64,000 nucleotides of DNA from Bradyrhizobium sp. ISRA464 (GTDB taxonomy: Bacteria; Pseudomonadota; Alphaproteobacteria; Rhizobiales; Xanthobacteraceae). Within the stretch, counting starts at the first letter, position 1. The number at the start of each line of letters is the position of its first letter. Under the pieces are notes generated by a model. That model ran no database searches, had not been told where the DNA came from, and was given only the letters and a program-made list of their open reading frames with translations. A program made the translations under genes and the position numbers. This document shows positions 54,036 to 62,848 of the stretch, piece after piece. The DNA lies in assembly GCF_029910095.1 (NCBI RefSeq), contig NZ_CP094526.1, positions 1,798,001 to 1,862,000 on the forward strand, written 5' to 3'.

Positions 54036-54710
54036 ATGGGTACCAGCATCAGCTTCAAGCGCCCGGACGGCAAGGACGCATCGGGCTATCTCGCCAACGC
54101 CGCGCGCGGCAACGCCCCGGGCGTGGTCGTGATCCAGGAATGGTGGGGCCTGTCGGATCAGATCAAGGGCCTGTGCGACCGCTTCGCGGCGGCCGGCTTC
54201 GATGCGCTGGCGCCCGATCTCTACAAGGGCAAGGTGGTGCCCTATCACGACACCGACGCGGCCGGCAAAGAGATGAACTCGCTCGACTTCATGGATGCCA
54301 CCACGCAGACGGTGCGCGGCGCCGCGCAGTATCTCGCCAAGAACGGCGCCAAGGTCGGGTTGACCGGCTTCTGTCTCGGCGGCGCGGTGACCATCATCGG
54401 CGCGGTGCATGTGCCGGAACTGACCGCAGGCGTCGTGTTCTACGGCATTCCGCCGGAGCAGGCCGCCAAGCCCGCCGACGTCAGGATCCCGCTGCAGGCG
54501 CATTTCGCTAACAAGGACGACTGGTGCACGCCGGAGCTGGTCAGCAATTTCGAGAAGGCGATGAAGGCCGCCGGCAAGTCACTCGAGCTGTTCCGCTATG
54601 ATGCCGAGCACGCCTTCGTCAACGAGCAGCGCCAATCCGTGCACGACCGCCACGCCGCCGAGCTCGCCTGGGGCCGCGCCACCGATTTCTTCAGGAAGCA
54701 TTTGGGATAA
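54036..54710 (+). CDS. Cytoplasmic dienelactone hydrolase family protein
   Basis: This 224-residue alpha/beta hydrolase has the nucleophile elbow TGFCLGGAVT with Cys, the Asp region ANKDDWCTP and the His of YDAEHAFVNE. No signal peptide is present. GGAGG lies five bases before the ATG at 54036, which is preferred over the long upstream frame. Unlike the secreted relative at 16389 it should act in the cytoplasm. No chlorocatechol gene is linked, so the substrate is unclear. Confidence 0.88.
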   Translation: MGTSISFKRPDGKDASGYLANAARGNAPGVVVIQEWWGLSDQIKGLCDRFAAAGFDALAPDLYKGKVVPYHDTDAAGKEMNSLDFMDATTQTVRGAAQYLAKNGAKVGLTGFCLGGAVTIIGAVHVPELTAGVVFYGIPPEQAAKPADVRIPLQAHFANKDDWCTPELVSNFEKAMKAAGKSLELFRYDAEHAFVNEQRQSVHDRHAAELAWGRATDFFRKHLG

Positions 54711-54713
54711 ATT

Positions 54714-54966
54714 TGTAGCCCGGATGGAGCGCAGCGAAATCCGGGGCAGTATCCCCGCGGAGAAGGTGGTCCCGGATTACGCCACGCTCGATCCTGGCCA
54801 CGCGCTTGCGCAATATTTTGGCCGGAGCGCGAGATACAAGCGCGATGTCGTCCCGGCGAAGGCCGGGACCCATACGCCGCGGCCGTGGCAATAGGCACAC
54901 TGGCAGCCATCCCGCCCGATAACTGCGCCCAGTGGTTATGGCTCCAGGCTTTCGCCGGGATGACGC
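54714..54966. repeat. Composite intergenic palindromic repeats (family C and a second type)
   Basis: Two elements lie in tandem. The first, at 54714-54800, starts GTAGCCCGGATGGAGCGCAG and has a complementary GGTCCCGGATTACGC. The second, at 54848-54966, starts CGTCCCGGCGAAGGCCGGGA and ends in GCTTTCGCCGGGATGACGCA, so its ends pair. The second type recurs at 59133-59262 and 62849-62964. No gene is present in this gap. Confidence 0.65.
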
Positions 54967-54972
54967 AGTTTG

Positions 54973-55983
54973 CTATGCGTCTTTCACCCCGTCCCACCAC
55001 GGGCAGGTGCCCGACATCAGCTTGAAATTGCCTTCCATCACCTGAACCGGGGCGCGGCGACCCTCGGCGGCGGCGCGCATGCGCATCTCGCGCGCCACCG
55101 CGCGGTCCTCCGGCGACAGCCAGACCCGCTCATGGCCCCACAGGCTCGGGCCGTCATGCATCTCGACCGGCGTCCAGTTTGCCGGATCGATCTCGCGGCC
55201 GCCCCAGCCGCACTCGACCATGAAGGACGACGGCGACCTGGCGTAGAACGACGTCATCAGATCGTTGGTGTGGCGCCCGAGCGTGACGTTGACGCGGTCT
55301 TCCTTCTGCGCGATGTCGTAGGCTTGGCCGACATCGTCGAGCGAGAACAGCTCCATCATCAGGTGATGCATGCCGTTGGTGCCTGTCTCGATCAGCGCCA
55401 GAGAGTGGTGGCGTGGATTGACGTGGAAGAAATAGGCGCGGAACGGCGTCTCGATGTAGTCGCTGAGGCCGAAGCCGAGCACGTCGACATAGAAGGCCAT
55501 GACGGGAGCGATGTGCTCGACCGTCAGCACGGCGTGGCCGAGGCCGAGCGGCCCGGTGCGGAAGCCGGAGATCGATCGTCCCGGCTTGAACGGTGTGTCG
55601 TCGATCTCGGCGCCATGAAACGCTTCGAGGCGGTTGCCGGCCGGGTCGTGGAACGAGATCAGGCCGCGGACGCGCCGCGTGTCGGCCAGCGATTGCGGCT
55701 CGGCGGTCACCGCAACGCCCGCCCGCTCCAGCCGCGCCGCCAGCCCATCGAGCGCAGCGGCATCCGCCACCTCCCAGCCGAAGAACCTTGTGCCTTCGGC
55801 TAGCGCGCGGTCGATCACGATGCGTTGCTTGCGATCATCCATCCGGAAGGCGAGCAGCGAATTGCCGCGCTCGATCGCCTGCAGCCCGACCAGGCCAGTG
55901 CCGAACTGCCGCCAGTCGTCGAGCGCGTCGGAGCCGAAGCCGGCATATCCGAGACCCAAGATCGCCATGTACGTCTCCGCCAT
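54973..55983 (-). CDS. Extradiol ring-cleavage dioxygenase-like (VOC/BphC-type) protein
   Basis: The 336-residue protein has two VOC modules per chain, as in 2,3-dihydroxybiphenyl 1,2-dioxygenase. Iron ligands can be placed at His150 (GLGHAVLTV), His207 (GMHHLMMEL) and Glu257 (SFMVECGWGG), and His193 corresponds to the catalytic His. All are present, so the enzyme should be active on a catechol-type ring. The C-terminal extension (MRMRAAAEGRRAPVQVMEGN) is unlike classical BphC. No ring-hydroxylating or meta-cleavage pathway genes are near, so the substrate is unknown. Confidence 0.84.
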   Translation of the reverse strand: MAETYMAILGLGYAGFGSDALDDWRQFGTGLVGLQAIERGNSLLAFRMDDRKQRIVIDRALAEGTRFFGWEVADAAALDGLAARLERAGVAVTAEPQSLADTRRVRGLISFHDPAGNRLEAFHGAEIDDTPFKPGRSISGFRTGPLGLGHAVLTVEHIAPVMAFYVDVLGFGLSDYIETPFRAYFFHVNPRHHSLALIETGTNGMHHLMMELFSLDDVGQAYDIAQKEDRVNVTLGRHTNDLMTSFYARSPSSFMVECGWGGREIDPANWTPVEMHDGPSLWGHERVWLSPEDRAVAREMRMRAAAEGRRAPVQVMEGNFKLMSGTCPWWDGVKDA

Positions 55984-56095
55984 TGTCTGTTTTTGGGCGG
56001 TCGATCGGCCGCCATTTCGGCAAATCCTACGCGGATTTCCGTCCTTTCAAACCCCGAAACGGCACGGCCGGAGGGGGCAGGGTTGCGGCCATCCC

Positions 56096-56131
56096 TTGAC
56101 ACGGCCCGCGCCGGGTGGTGAGTAACGGTCC
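56096..56131 (+). promoter_or_regulatory. Likely sigma-70-type promoter of the trp leader
   Basis: TTGACA at 56096-56101 is a perfect -35 box. With a 17-bp spacer, TGAGTA at 56119-56124 is the -10 region, which is a weak match. The start of transcription would fall at about 56131-56132, right at the A of the leader ATG, so the leader mRNA would be leaderless, as reported for the Sinorhizobium trp leader RNA. Confidence 0.65.
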
Positions 56132-56182
56132 ATGAGCACCGTTGCCAGTCCATCCCGTCGTTGGTGGCCCACCTTCTCATAG
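56132..56182 (+). CDS. trpL: trp operon leader peptide
   Basis: The 16-codon frame encodes MSTVASPSRRWWPTFS with two adjacent Trp codons at positions 11-12. It sits between a TTGACA promoter and the trpE(G) gene, 112 bp upstream of its ATG. Ribosome stalling at the Trp codons would control termination of trpE(G). No Shine-Dalgarno sequence is present, consistent with translation from a 5'-terminal AUG. Confidence 0.88.
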   Translation: MSTVASPSRRWWPTFS

Positions 56183-56252
56183 GTGGCCGGTGCGATTTCA
56201 TTTCTCAGAAACGTCGAAGGTCGCCATCGCAGTGCGACGGTCCCTTCGTTTG
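56166..56252 (+). promoter_or_regulatory. trpE(G) attenuator: competing hairpins and terminator
   Basis: GGCCCACC (56166-56173) can pair with GGTGGCC (about 56182-56188), the pause/antitermination hairpin region over the leader's end. A terminator stem joins CGAAGG-TCGC (56215-56224) to GCGA (56234-56237) and CCTTCG (56243-56248), with an internal bulge, and is followed by TTTGT. In rhizobia the terminated leader is also a small RNA (rnTrpL) with trans roles, so the same may hold here. Confidence 0.7.
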
Positions 56253-56294
56253 TCCTGTGTGGCGCTCTCTCGGCAAGTCTCGTAAGAGGATCAC

Positions 56295-58454
56295 ATGAAC
56301 AGGACAGTCTTCTCCCTGCCGGCCAAGAGCGAGTACCTCACCAATGGCGGCCTTGCGGTCGCGCGGGTGGTCGAGCAGTTCACCGGCGGCGCCAATCGCC
56401 TCGACGACCTGATCGCGCTCTTGGACCGCCGCCGCGGCGTGGTGCTGTCCTCGGGTACCACGGTGCCGGGCCGCTACGAGAGCTTCGACCTCGGCTTTGC
56501 CGATCCGCCGCTGGCGCTGGAGACATCGGGCACCGATTTCTCTCTTTCTGCGCTCAATCCGCGCGGCGAGGTGCTGATCGCCTTCCTCGGCGACGTGCTG
56601 CGCGAGCCCTGCGTCGTGATCTCGGAGCGCAGCGCGACGAAGCTGTCGGGCCACATCATCCGCGGCGCCGCGCCGGTCGAGGAGGATCAGCGCACCCGCC
56701 GCGCCAGCGTGATGTCGCTGGTGCGCGACATGGTGGCGGCGTTTGCCTCCAATGCCGATCCGCTGCTCGGCCTGTTCGGCGCCTTCGCCTACGACCTCGT
56801 GTTCCAGGTCGAGGACCTCGTGCAGAAGCGCGCCCGCGAGGCCGACCAGCGCGACATCGTGCTCTATGTGCCGGACCGCCTGCTCGCCTATGACCGCGCC
56901 ACCGGCCGCGGCGTGGCGCTCACTTACGAGTTCGCCTGGAAGGGAAAATCCACCGCAGGCCTGTCGCACGACACAGGGGCGAGCGTTTACGCCAGGACGC
57001 CGCGCCAAGGCTTTGCCGATCACGCCCCGGGCGAATACCAGGCAACCGTCGAGGTCGCGCGCGCAGCCTTCGCCCGCGGCGACCTGTTCGAGGCCGTGCC
57101 CGGCCAGCTGTTCGCCGAGCCTTGTGAGCGCTCGCCGGCGGAAGTGTTCCAGCGGCTCTGCCGCATCAACCCGTCGCCCTATGGTGCGCTGATGAACCTC
57201 GGCGAGGGCGAATTCCTCGTCTCCGCCTCACCGGAGATGTTCGTGCGCTCCGACGGCCGCCGCGTCGAGACCTGCCCGATCTCGGGCACCATCGCGCGTG
57301 GTTCGGACTCGATCGGCGATGCCGAGCAGATCCGCAAGCTTCTGAACTCGGAAAAGGACGAGTTCGAGCTCAACATGTGCACCGACGTCGACCGCAACGA
57401 CAAGGCGCGCGTCTGCGTGCCCGGCACCATCAAGGTGCTGGCGCGGCGTCAGATCGAGACCTACTCAAAGCTGTTCCACACCGTCGATCACGTCGAGGGC
57501 ATGCTGCGGCAGGGCTTCGACTCGCTCGATGCCTTCCTCACCCACGCTTGGGCGGTGACGGTTACCGGCGCGCCGAAATTGTGGGCGATGCAGTTCGTCG
57601 AGGACCATGAGCGCTCGCCGCGGCGCTGGTATGCCGGCGCGATCGGCTGCGTGAATTTCGACGGCAGCATCAACACTGGCCTCACCATCCGCACCATCCG
57701 CATGAAGGATGGCTTGGCGGAAGTACGTGTCGGCGCGACCTGCCTGTTCGATTCCGATCCCGCCGCCGAGGACCGCGAATGCCAGGTCAAGGCGGCGGCG
57801 CTGTTCCAGGCGCTGCGCGGCGATCCGCCGAAACCGCTGTCGGACTTCGCGCCCGACGCCACCGGCTCGGGCAAGAACGTGCTCTTGATCGACCACGACG
57901 ACAGCTTCGTGCACATGCTGGCGGATTACTTCCGCCAGGTCGGCGCCAATGTCACCGTGGTCAGGCACATTCATGCCCAGGATATGCTGAAGCAGAAGGG
58001 TTGGGACCTCCTGGTGCTGTCCCCCGGGCCCGGGCGTCCGGAGGATTTCGGCATCTCGAAAACCATCGGCACGGCGCTGGAGAAGAAGCTGCCGATCTTC
58101 GGCGTCTGCCTCGGCGTGCAGGCGATCGGCGAATATTTCGGCGGCCAGCTCGGTCAGCTCGGGCAGCCTGCGCATGGCCGTCCCTCGCGCGTCCAGGTGC
58201 GTGGCGGGCGGTTGATGCGGAACCTGCCCAATGAGATCGTGATCGGCCGCTACCACTCGCTCTTCGTCGAGCGCGACAGCGTGCCCGACGTGCTGACGGT
58301 GACCGCGACCACTGAAGACGGCGTCGCGATGGTGATCGAGCACAAGACCCTGCCGGTCGCCGGCGTGCAGTTCCATCCGGAATCACTGATGTCGCTCGGC
58401 GGCGAGGTGGGGCTGCGCATCGTGGAGAATGCATTCCGGCTGGATGCGAACTGA
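56295..58454 (+). CDS. trpE(G): Anthranilate synthase, fused TrpE and TrpG domains
   Basis: The 719-residue fused enzyme makes anthranilate from chorismate and glutamine, the first step of tryptophan synthesis. The TrpE part covers about residues 1-510 (LFEAVPGQLFAEPCERSP, then CPISGTIARGSDSIGDAEQI and TDVDRNDKARVCVPGT). The glutaminase part follows (NVLLIDHDDSFVHMLADYF) with the nucleophile near Cys605 in FGVCLGVQAI and His-x-Glu in QFHPESLMS. Expression is probably attenuated through the leader peptide upstream. The fused architecture is common in Rhizobiales. Confidence 0.96.
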   Translation: MNRTVFSLPAKSEYLTNGGLAVARVVEQFTGGANRLDDLIALLDRRRGVVLSSGTTVPGRYESFDLGFADPPLALETSGTDFSLSALNPRGEVLIAFLGDVLREPCVVISERSATKLSGHIIRGAAPVEEDQRTRRASVMSLVRDMVAAFASNADPLLGLFGAFAYDLVFQVEDLVQKRAREADQRDIVLYVPDRLLAYDRATGRGVALTYEFAWKGKSTAGLSHDTGASVYARTPRQGFADHAPGEYQATVEVARAAFARGDLFEAVPGQLFAEPCERSPAEVFQRLCRINPSPYGALMNLGEGEFLVSASPEMFVRSDGRRVETCPISGTIARGSDSIGDAEQIRKLLNSEKDEFELNMCTDVDRNDKARVCVPGTIKVLARRQIETYSKLFHTVDHVEGMLRQGFDSLDAFLTHAWAVTVTGAPKLWAMQFVEDHERSPRRWYAGAIGCVNFDGSINTGLTIRTIRMKDGLAEVRVGATCLFDSDPAAEDRECQVKAAALFQALRGDPPKPLSDFAPDATGSGKNVLLIDHDDSFVHMLADYFRQVGANVTVVRHIHAQDMLKQKGWDLLVLSPGPGRPEDFGISKTIGTALEKKLPIFGVCLGVQAIGEYFGGQLGQLGQPAHGRPSRVQVRGGRLMRNLPNEIVIGRYHSLFVERDSVPDVLTVTATTEDGVAMVIEHKTLPVAGVQFHPESLMSLGGEVGLRIVENAFRLDAN

Positions 58455-58459
58455 CGGCA

Positions 58460-58549
58460 CCGTCATTGCGAGCGAAGCGAAGCAATCCATTTCGCCGCAC
58501 CGAGACAAAAGTGGATTGCTTCGTCGCTTCGCTCCTCGCAATGACGGGG
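58460..58549. repeat. Dispersed palindromic repeat, family D copy 2
   Basis: CGTCATTGCGAGCGAAGCGA is matched at the other end by TCGCTTCGCTCCTCGCAATGAC, with the inner pair AGCAATCCA / TGGATTGCT, so the element folds as a long hairpin. It lies between trpE(G) and apt and matches the element at 27047-27130 and the partial at 63969-64000. Confidence 0.78.
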
Positions 58550-58574
58550 CGACAGAGTAGGGGTTGAGACACCA

Positions 58575-59114
58575 ATGACCTTTGACCAGGACATCAAGTC
58601 GACCGTTCGCACCATCCCGGATTACCCGAAGAAGGGCATCCTGTTCCGCGACATCACGACATTGCTGGCGGATGCCCAGGCGTTCCGGCGGGCGGTCGAC
58701 CAACTGGTGCATCCCTGGGCGGGCTCGAAGGTCGACAAGGTCGCAGGCATCGAGGCGCGCGGCTTCATCCTCGGCGGCGCGGTGGCGCACCAGCTCTCGG
58801 CCGGTTTCGTGCCGATCCGCAAGAAGGGCAAGCTGCCGCACACCACCGTGCGGATAGCGTATTCGCTCGAATACGGCATCGACGAGATGGAGATGCATGC
58901 CGACGCCGTGCAGCCCGGCGAGCGCGTGATCCTGGTCGACGATCTCATCGCGACCGGCGGCACCGCGGAGGGCGCGGTGAAGCTGCTGCGCCAGATCGGT
59001 GCCAATGTCGTCGCCGCCTGCTTCATCATCGATCTGCCCGATCTCGGCGGCGCCGCCAAGCTGCGGGCGATGGACGTTCCGGTGCGCACGCTGATGGCGT
59101 TCGAGGGGCATTGA
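58575..59114 (+). CDS. apt: Adenine phosphoribosyltransferase
   Basis: The 179-residue purine-salvage enzyme converts adenine and PRPP to AMP. The type I PRTase PRPP motif is [17 protein letters not shown], and [18 protein letters not shown] and [17 protein letters not shown] are the usual APT blocks. It is separated from trpE(G) by a palindromic repeat. The start ATG at 58575 is the only one giving the standard N-terminus. Confidence 0.95.
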   Translation: MTFDQDIKSTVRTIPDYPKKGILFRDITTLLADAQAFRRAVDQLVHPWAGSKVDKVAGIEARGFILGGAVAHQLSAGFVPIRKKGKLPHTTVRIAYSLEYGIDEMEMHADAVQPGERVILVDDLIATGGTAEGAVKLLRQIGANVVAACFIIDLPDLGGAAKLRAMDVPVRTLMAFEGH

Positions 59115-59132
59115 ACGCCACCGCCCTCCATG

Positions 59133-59262
59133 CGTCGTCCCGGCGAAAGCAGGGATCCATAACCACGAATGCCAGTTCCGAAGCAAGCTGTGGCCCCAGC
59201 CCTCGCTCGATACGCAGCGGTGGTTATGGGGCCCGGCTCGCGTTTCGCTTGGCCGGGACGAC
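59133..59262. repeat. Dispersed palindromic repeat, family C copy
   Basis: The left end, CGTCGTCCCGGCGAAAGCAGGG, pairs with the right end, CGCTTGGCCGGGACGACG, and ATAACCACGA pairs loosely with GGTGGTTATGG inside. It fills the space between convergent apt and P-loop genes. The same family is at 54848 and 62849. Confidence 0.7.
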
Positions 59263-59264
59263 GA

Positions 59265-59933
59265 TCACGATCTCTGCAGCAGCACGCTCAATTCGAGATC
59301 GCGGAACATGGTGTAGTTCCGGCGGATCCATTGATGCAGCTCGGTCGATGAATCCTTCTCGTGGCGCAGATATCCCGTGAAGGAGAAGTTCAGCCGGTCG
59401 ATATAGGTCTTGAGGAATACCGGCAGCGCGCGGCAGCGAAGCACGCGGCTGCGGGACATCGCCGGCGGCAACTCGCCGCGCATCACGAACTCGTTGTCGA
59501 TCACGACGAGCGCATTCGGTGGGATCAGCCGGTACAGCGTGTCGTAGGCGCGCGCCGAGACGCGGTCGATGTCGGCGACGAACAGGATCACCGGCGCGAC
59601 GCGGCGGCGCAGCGCCTCCTTCATCAGCCCGATCTCGTCGCACATTTTGAAGAATTCGTCGAAGGCGTGGTAGCCGAGGTCGATCACCTTGGCGATGCCA
59701 TCATTGATGATGACGCGGTCCATCAGCTGCATCTTGCCATAGGTATCGATCACGTCGGCGGTTTCCGTGATCCGCGGCAGATAGTCGACCAGCGACGGCT
59801 CCTTCAGATTGATGTCGAAGGAGATCACGTCGCCGTTCTTCAGCAGCAGAAATTCGCTCAACAACCGCGCGATCAGCGTCTTGCCGACCTGCGGGCGGGG
59901 TGAGCAGATGATGTAGACGGGCGTGGATGACAT
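59265..59933 (-). CDS. P-loop NTPase of the ParA/MinD-like superfamily (second of a pair)
   Basis: The 222-residue protein has the modified P-loop SPRPQVGKT at 11-19 and a fold with DVISFDINLKEPSLVDYL, resembling SIMIBI ATPases. A signature Lys of deviant Walker A is absent (PQVGKT). Residues to the end are well mixed and lack transmembrane segments. It is 60 bp after another P-loop gene on the same strand. The role is unknown; a partitioning, tethering or cellulose/polysaccharide-related function is only a guess. Confidence 0.7.
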   Translation of the reverse strand: MSSTPVYIICSPRPQVGKTLIARLLSEFLLLKNGDVISFDINLKEPSLVDYLPRITETADVIDTYGKMQLMDRVIINDGIAKVIDLGYHAFDEFFKMCDEIGLMKEALRRRVAPVILFVADIDRVSARAYDTLYRLIPPNALVVIDNEFVMRGELPPAMSRSRVLRCRALPVFLKTYIDRLNFSFTGYLRHEKDSSTELHQWIRRNYTMFRDLELSVLLQRS

Positions 59934-59993
59934 CGCCCGCTATATCAGACCAAATTTTCGCCTAATCCAGCCCCATCGCCGCCCCGAGCGCGA

Positions 59994-60740
59994 CTATTTT
60001 TCGCCGCGGGTGGCCGACTTGGCGCCGACCAGATCGGTCAGCTTGATCCGGTCGTACTCGCTCCAGACGTTGGCCAGCCAGTGCCGCACATAGCCGCGCA
60101 GCACGAAGGAGTAGTTCGCGGCGTCGTCGTTGATGAGCTTATTGGCGACGAACTTCAGGAACGGGACGGAGGCGACCTCGACCTGCTCATAGGCCATTTC
60201 GTTGAGCTTGGGGATCGTGAGGTCGGTCGCATCCTTGATGCGGTGGAAGTAGGAGTTGTAGGTCGACTGGTCCCACTGGAAGAACTGGGTGTCGTTGATG
60301 AAGTTCTTCACCAGGAAGTACTTCGCGCCGGTCATGAAGTTGGCGGTCTCGGCGATCTCATCGAGCGAGGCGATCGACGGGCCCAGTATATGGAACACGG
60401 CGAAGGTGATCTGGCCGGACCGTGCCGCGTCGAGGAAACCGATGTCGCGCAGCGAGGCCAAGGCGGGCGAGAGCAGTCCGGCGCGGACGTCGATCACGGT
60501 CACCGAGGGGCCCGAGCTCAGCGTATCGAAGATCTTCATCTGGTCCGCGGTCGTCGTCATGTCGACGATCTCGGTGATGTCAGGATGGAAGCGCCTCAAC
60601 GTTCCCCGCGGCGATTCGGTGTCGAACGCCCGGGTCTGCACATTGTTGGCGCTGAAATAGTCCAGGAGCGTCCGCGAAACGGTAGTCTTGCCGACCCCGC
60701 CCTTGTCAGCGCCCACCACGATCACAACCGGCTTTGCCAT
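59994..60740 (-). CDS. P-loop NTPase of the ParA/MinD-like superfamily (first of a pair)
   Basis: This 248-residue protein has a deviant Walker A, ADKGGVGKTT at 11-20, and FDTESPRGTLRRF for the second switch region. The residues after 100 (VTVIDVRAGLLSPALASLRD) give the Walker B position. It is the upstream gene of two related ATPases, with no ParB-like or filament gene beside it. The deviant Walker A motif supports dimeric ATP switching at a membrane or on DNA. Confidence 0.75.
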   Translation of the reverse strand: MAKPVVIVVGADKGGVGKTTVSRTLLDYFSANNVQTRAFDTESPRGTLRRFHPDITEIVDMTTTADQMKIFDTLSSGPSVTVIDVRAGLLSPALASLRDIGFLDAARSGQITFAVFHILGPSIASLDEIAETANFMTGAKYFLVKNFINDTQFFQWDQSTYNSYFHRIKDATDLTIPKLNEMAYEQVEVASVPFLKFVANKLINDDAANYSFVLRGYVRHWLANVWSEYDRIKLTDLVGAKSATRGEK

Positions 60741-60921
60741 GGAAGTCCCTTAAAAGCGCGCTCCCGATCGCGAGGGCGATCGGCAAGTCCCCACGCCTGC
60801 TTTGGGCGCGAACATGGCAGAATCGAGGGAGAATTCAATTCCTTAACGAGCCCACATTTGGTTTGGTGGGGATTTCCTTAATGGAATGAGAGGGCTGTGC
60901 CGGACTTTAGACGTGTCGGCC

Positions 60922-62124
60922 TCAAGGGCCCCGAGGCGCATCTTGCGCTGGGCCGGGGGCTGGCAGCGGCGACGGCGTACCATCGGGCGTTGTGGCCTCG
61001 CCCCAGGGGCCGCGGTGCGGTGGCTGATCGGCGGTGGTGTCCGGCTGCTCGGCCGGTGTGCCGGCATCGTCCGGATTGTCCTGGGGCAGGGCCAGCGGCC
61101 CCGGATCGCGGCCGCCCGCATATTTCACCAGCGCATCGACCCGGGATTGTATCGACGGGTGGGTCGCGAACAGGTCGGCGAAGCCCTCGCGCGGATTGTC
61201 GACGCAGAGTTCCATCACCGCCGACGTCGCACCCGGCAGCTCGCCGCGGTTCTCGATCTTGCGCAGCGCCGAGATCATCGCATCGGGATTTTTCGTCAGT
61301 TCGACCGAGCCGGCATCGGCCAGGAATTCGCGCGACCGAGACAGCGCCAGCTTCACGACCTGCGACAGCAGCCAGGACAGCAGGATCAGCACGATCGCGA
61401 TGATGATCACGACGATCGCGCCGCCGCGCGAGCCCTTGCCGTCGCGATCCGACGAGGAGGACGATGAAGACGAGGAGGATGACGAGGACGACGACCAGCC
61501 GCCGCCGGTCGAGTTCCACGACAGATTTGTGAAGATGCGGAAGAAGAGCTCGCCGAAGAAGCCCACCACACCGGCGATGATGACGGCGACCACCATTAGC
61601 TGCACGTCGCCGTTCCTGATGTGGGTGAGCTCGTGGCCGAGCACGGCCTCGATCTCCTGGTCGTTGAGCGTCTTCAGCAGGCCCGTGGTGACGGTGACGG
61701 CGTATTGCCGCGGGTTCAACCCGGTCGCGAACGCGTTCAGCGCCGGACTGTCCATCACCTTCAGCTTCGGCATCCGGATGCCGCGCGAGATGCAGAGGTT
61801 CTCCAGCAGATTGTAGAGACGCGGCTGCTGCTGCCGCGTCACCTGTTCGCCGCCGGTGACGGCATCGATCATGTCCTGGTGGAAGAAATATGCGATCACG
61901 ATCCAGGTCGCGGCCGCGATCGTGGCCCAGGGGAACGCGGACACCAGGTCGTGCGCGGCCCGTGTCAGGTAATAGTCGACCGAGCGGCCGCTATCGATCA
62001 CCACCTCGCCGACCAGCGCGCCGGCATAGACCAGCACGTAGATCAACAGGAACAGGCCGCCAAGCAGCAGCAGCGAACGAAACTTGTTCGATGCGATATG
62101 CGTGTAGAGACCGTAGGCGGCCAT
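60922..62124 (-). CDS. HtpX-like M48 membrane protease with a poly-serine loop
   Basis: The 400-residue membrane protease has two N-terminal membrane segments (about 17-37 and 62-80), the zinc motif HELTH in LGHELTHIRNGD and the third ligand Glu in SREFLADAGSVELT. A cytoplasmic loop between the last two membrane segments contains 15 consecutive serines (61450-61494) followed by DRDGKGSRGG. The C-terminal 80 residues are Pro/Asp-rich. It is 34 bp after lemA on the same strand, and LemA/HtpX pairs are common. The enzyme probably degrades misfolded membrane proteins. Confidence 0.9.
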   Translation of the reverse strand: MAAYGLYTHIASNKFRSLLLLGGLFLLIYVLVYAGALVGEVVIDSGRSVDYYLTRAAHDLVSAFPWATIAAATWIVIAYFFHQDMIDAVTGGEQVTRQQQPRLYNLLENLCISRGIRMPKLKVMDSPALNAFATGLNPRQYAVTVTTGLLKTLNDQEIEAVLGHELTHIRNGDVQLMVVAVIIAGVVGFFGELFFRIFTNLSWNSTGGGWSSSSSSSSSSSSSSSDRDGKGSRGGAIVVIIIAIVLILLSWLLSQVVKLALSRSREFLADAGSVELTKNPDAMISALRKIENRGELPGATSAVMELCVDNPREGFADLFATHPSIQSRVDALVKYAGGRDPGPLALPQDNPDDAGTPAEQPDTTADQPPHRGPWGEATTPDGTPSPLPAPGPAQDAPRGP

Positions 62125-62158
62125 CAGGAAGCTGCCTTTCGCCGGCGCGCTTCGCGCC

Positions 62159-62719
62159 TCAGAACTTCACGCTCGGCGCCGTCTCGACGTCGGCGCGGCC
62201 GGTGCCGAGGTCGAAGAAATCCTTGCGGGTGAAGCCGAACATGCCGGCGAACAGCGCGGCCGGCATCTGCTGGATGCCGGTGTTGTACTCCTGGACCGCA
62301 TTGTTGAAGAAGCGGCGGCTGGCGGCGATCTTGTTCTCGAGATCGGAGAGCTCCGCGGCGAGCTGCTGGAAGTTGGCGTTGGCCTTGAGATCCGGATAGG
62401 CCTCCGACAGCGCGATCAGCCGGCCGAGCGCGCCGGAGAGCTGGTTCTCTGCCGCCGAGACCTGCGCCGGCCCCTGCGCCGACATCGCCGAATTGCGCGC
62501 CTTGATCACGTCGTCCAGCGTGCCGCGTTCGTGCGCCGCATAGCCTTTCACGGTCTCGACCAGGTTCGGGATCAGGTCGTGGCGCTGCTTGAGCTGAACG
62601 TCGATGTCGGCAAAGGCTTGGTTGACCCGCTGGCTGAGCGCGACGAGGCGGTTGTAGGCGCCAAATGCAAACAGCACGAGAAGGACGATGACGCCGATAA
62701 CGATCCAGCTGGTCGACAT
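62159..62719 (-). CDS. lemA: LemA-family protein
   Basis: The 186-residue protein has one N-terminal membrane segment (residues about 3-22) and the LemA coiled-coil domain (RVNQAFADIDVQLKQRHDLI, then YPDLKANANFQQLAAELSDL). The C-terminal FGFTRKDFFD block matches the family. It is the first gene of the unit with the HtpX-like protease. LemA proteins have no known enzymatic role; with HtpX they likely act in envelope quality control. Confidence 0.92.
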   Translation of the reverse strand: MSTSWIVIGVIVLLVLFAFGAYNRLVALSQRVNQAFADIDVQLKQRHDLIPNLVETVKGYAAHERGTLDDVIKARNSAMSAQGPAQVSAAENQLSGALGRLIALSEAYPDLKANANFQQLAAELSDLENKIAASRRFFNNAVQEYNTGIQQMPAALFAGMFGFTRKDFFDLGTGRADVETAPSVKF

Positions 62720-62848
62720 GACGGGACAGCTCCTGATGGGACGACACGGCGGCAGCGTAGCCCAAATCAGGGCACACGACAGCCCGCCGCGAAAAGGTGG
62801 GCAAAGCTTTGGTCGGCGATGGTGTCGAATTAGTTCAACAGTGCTCAG

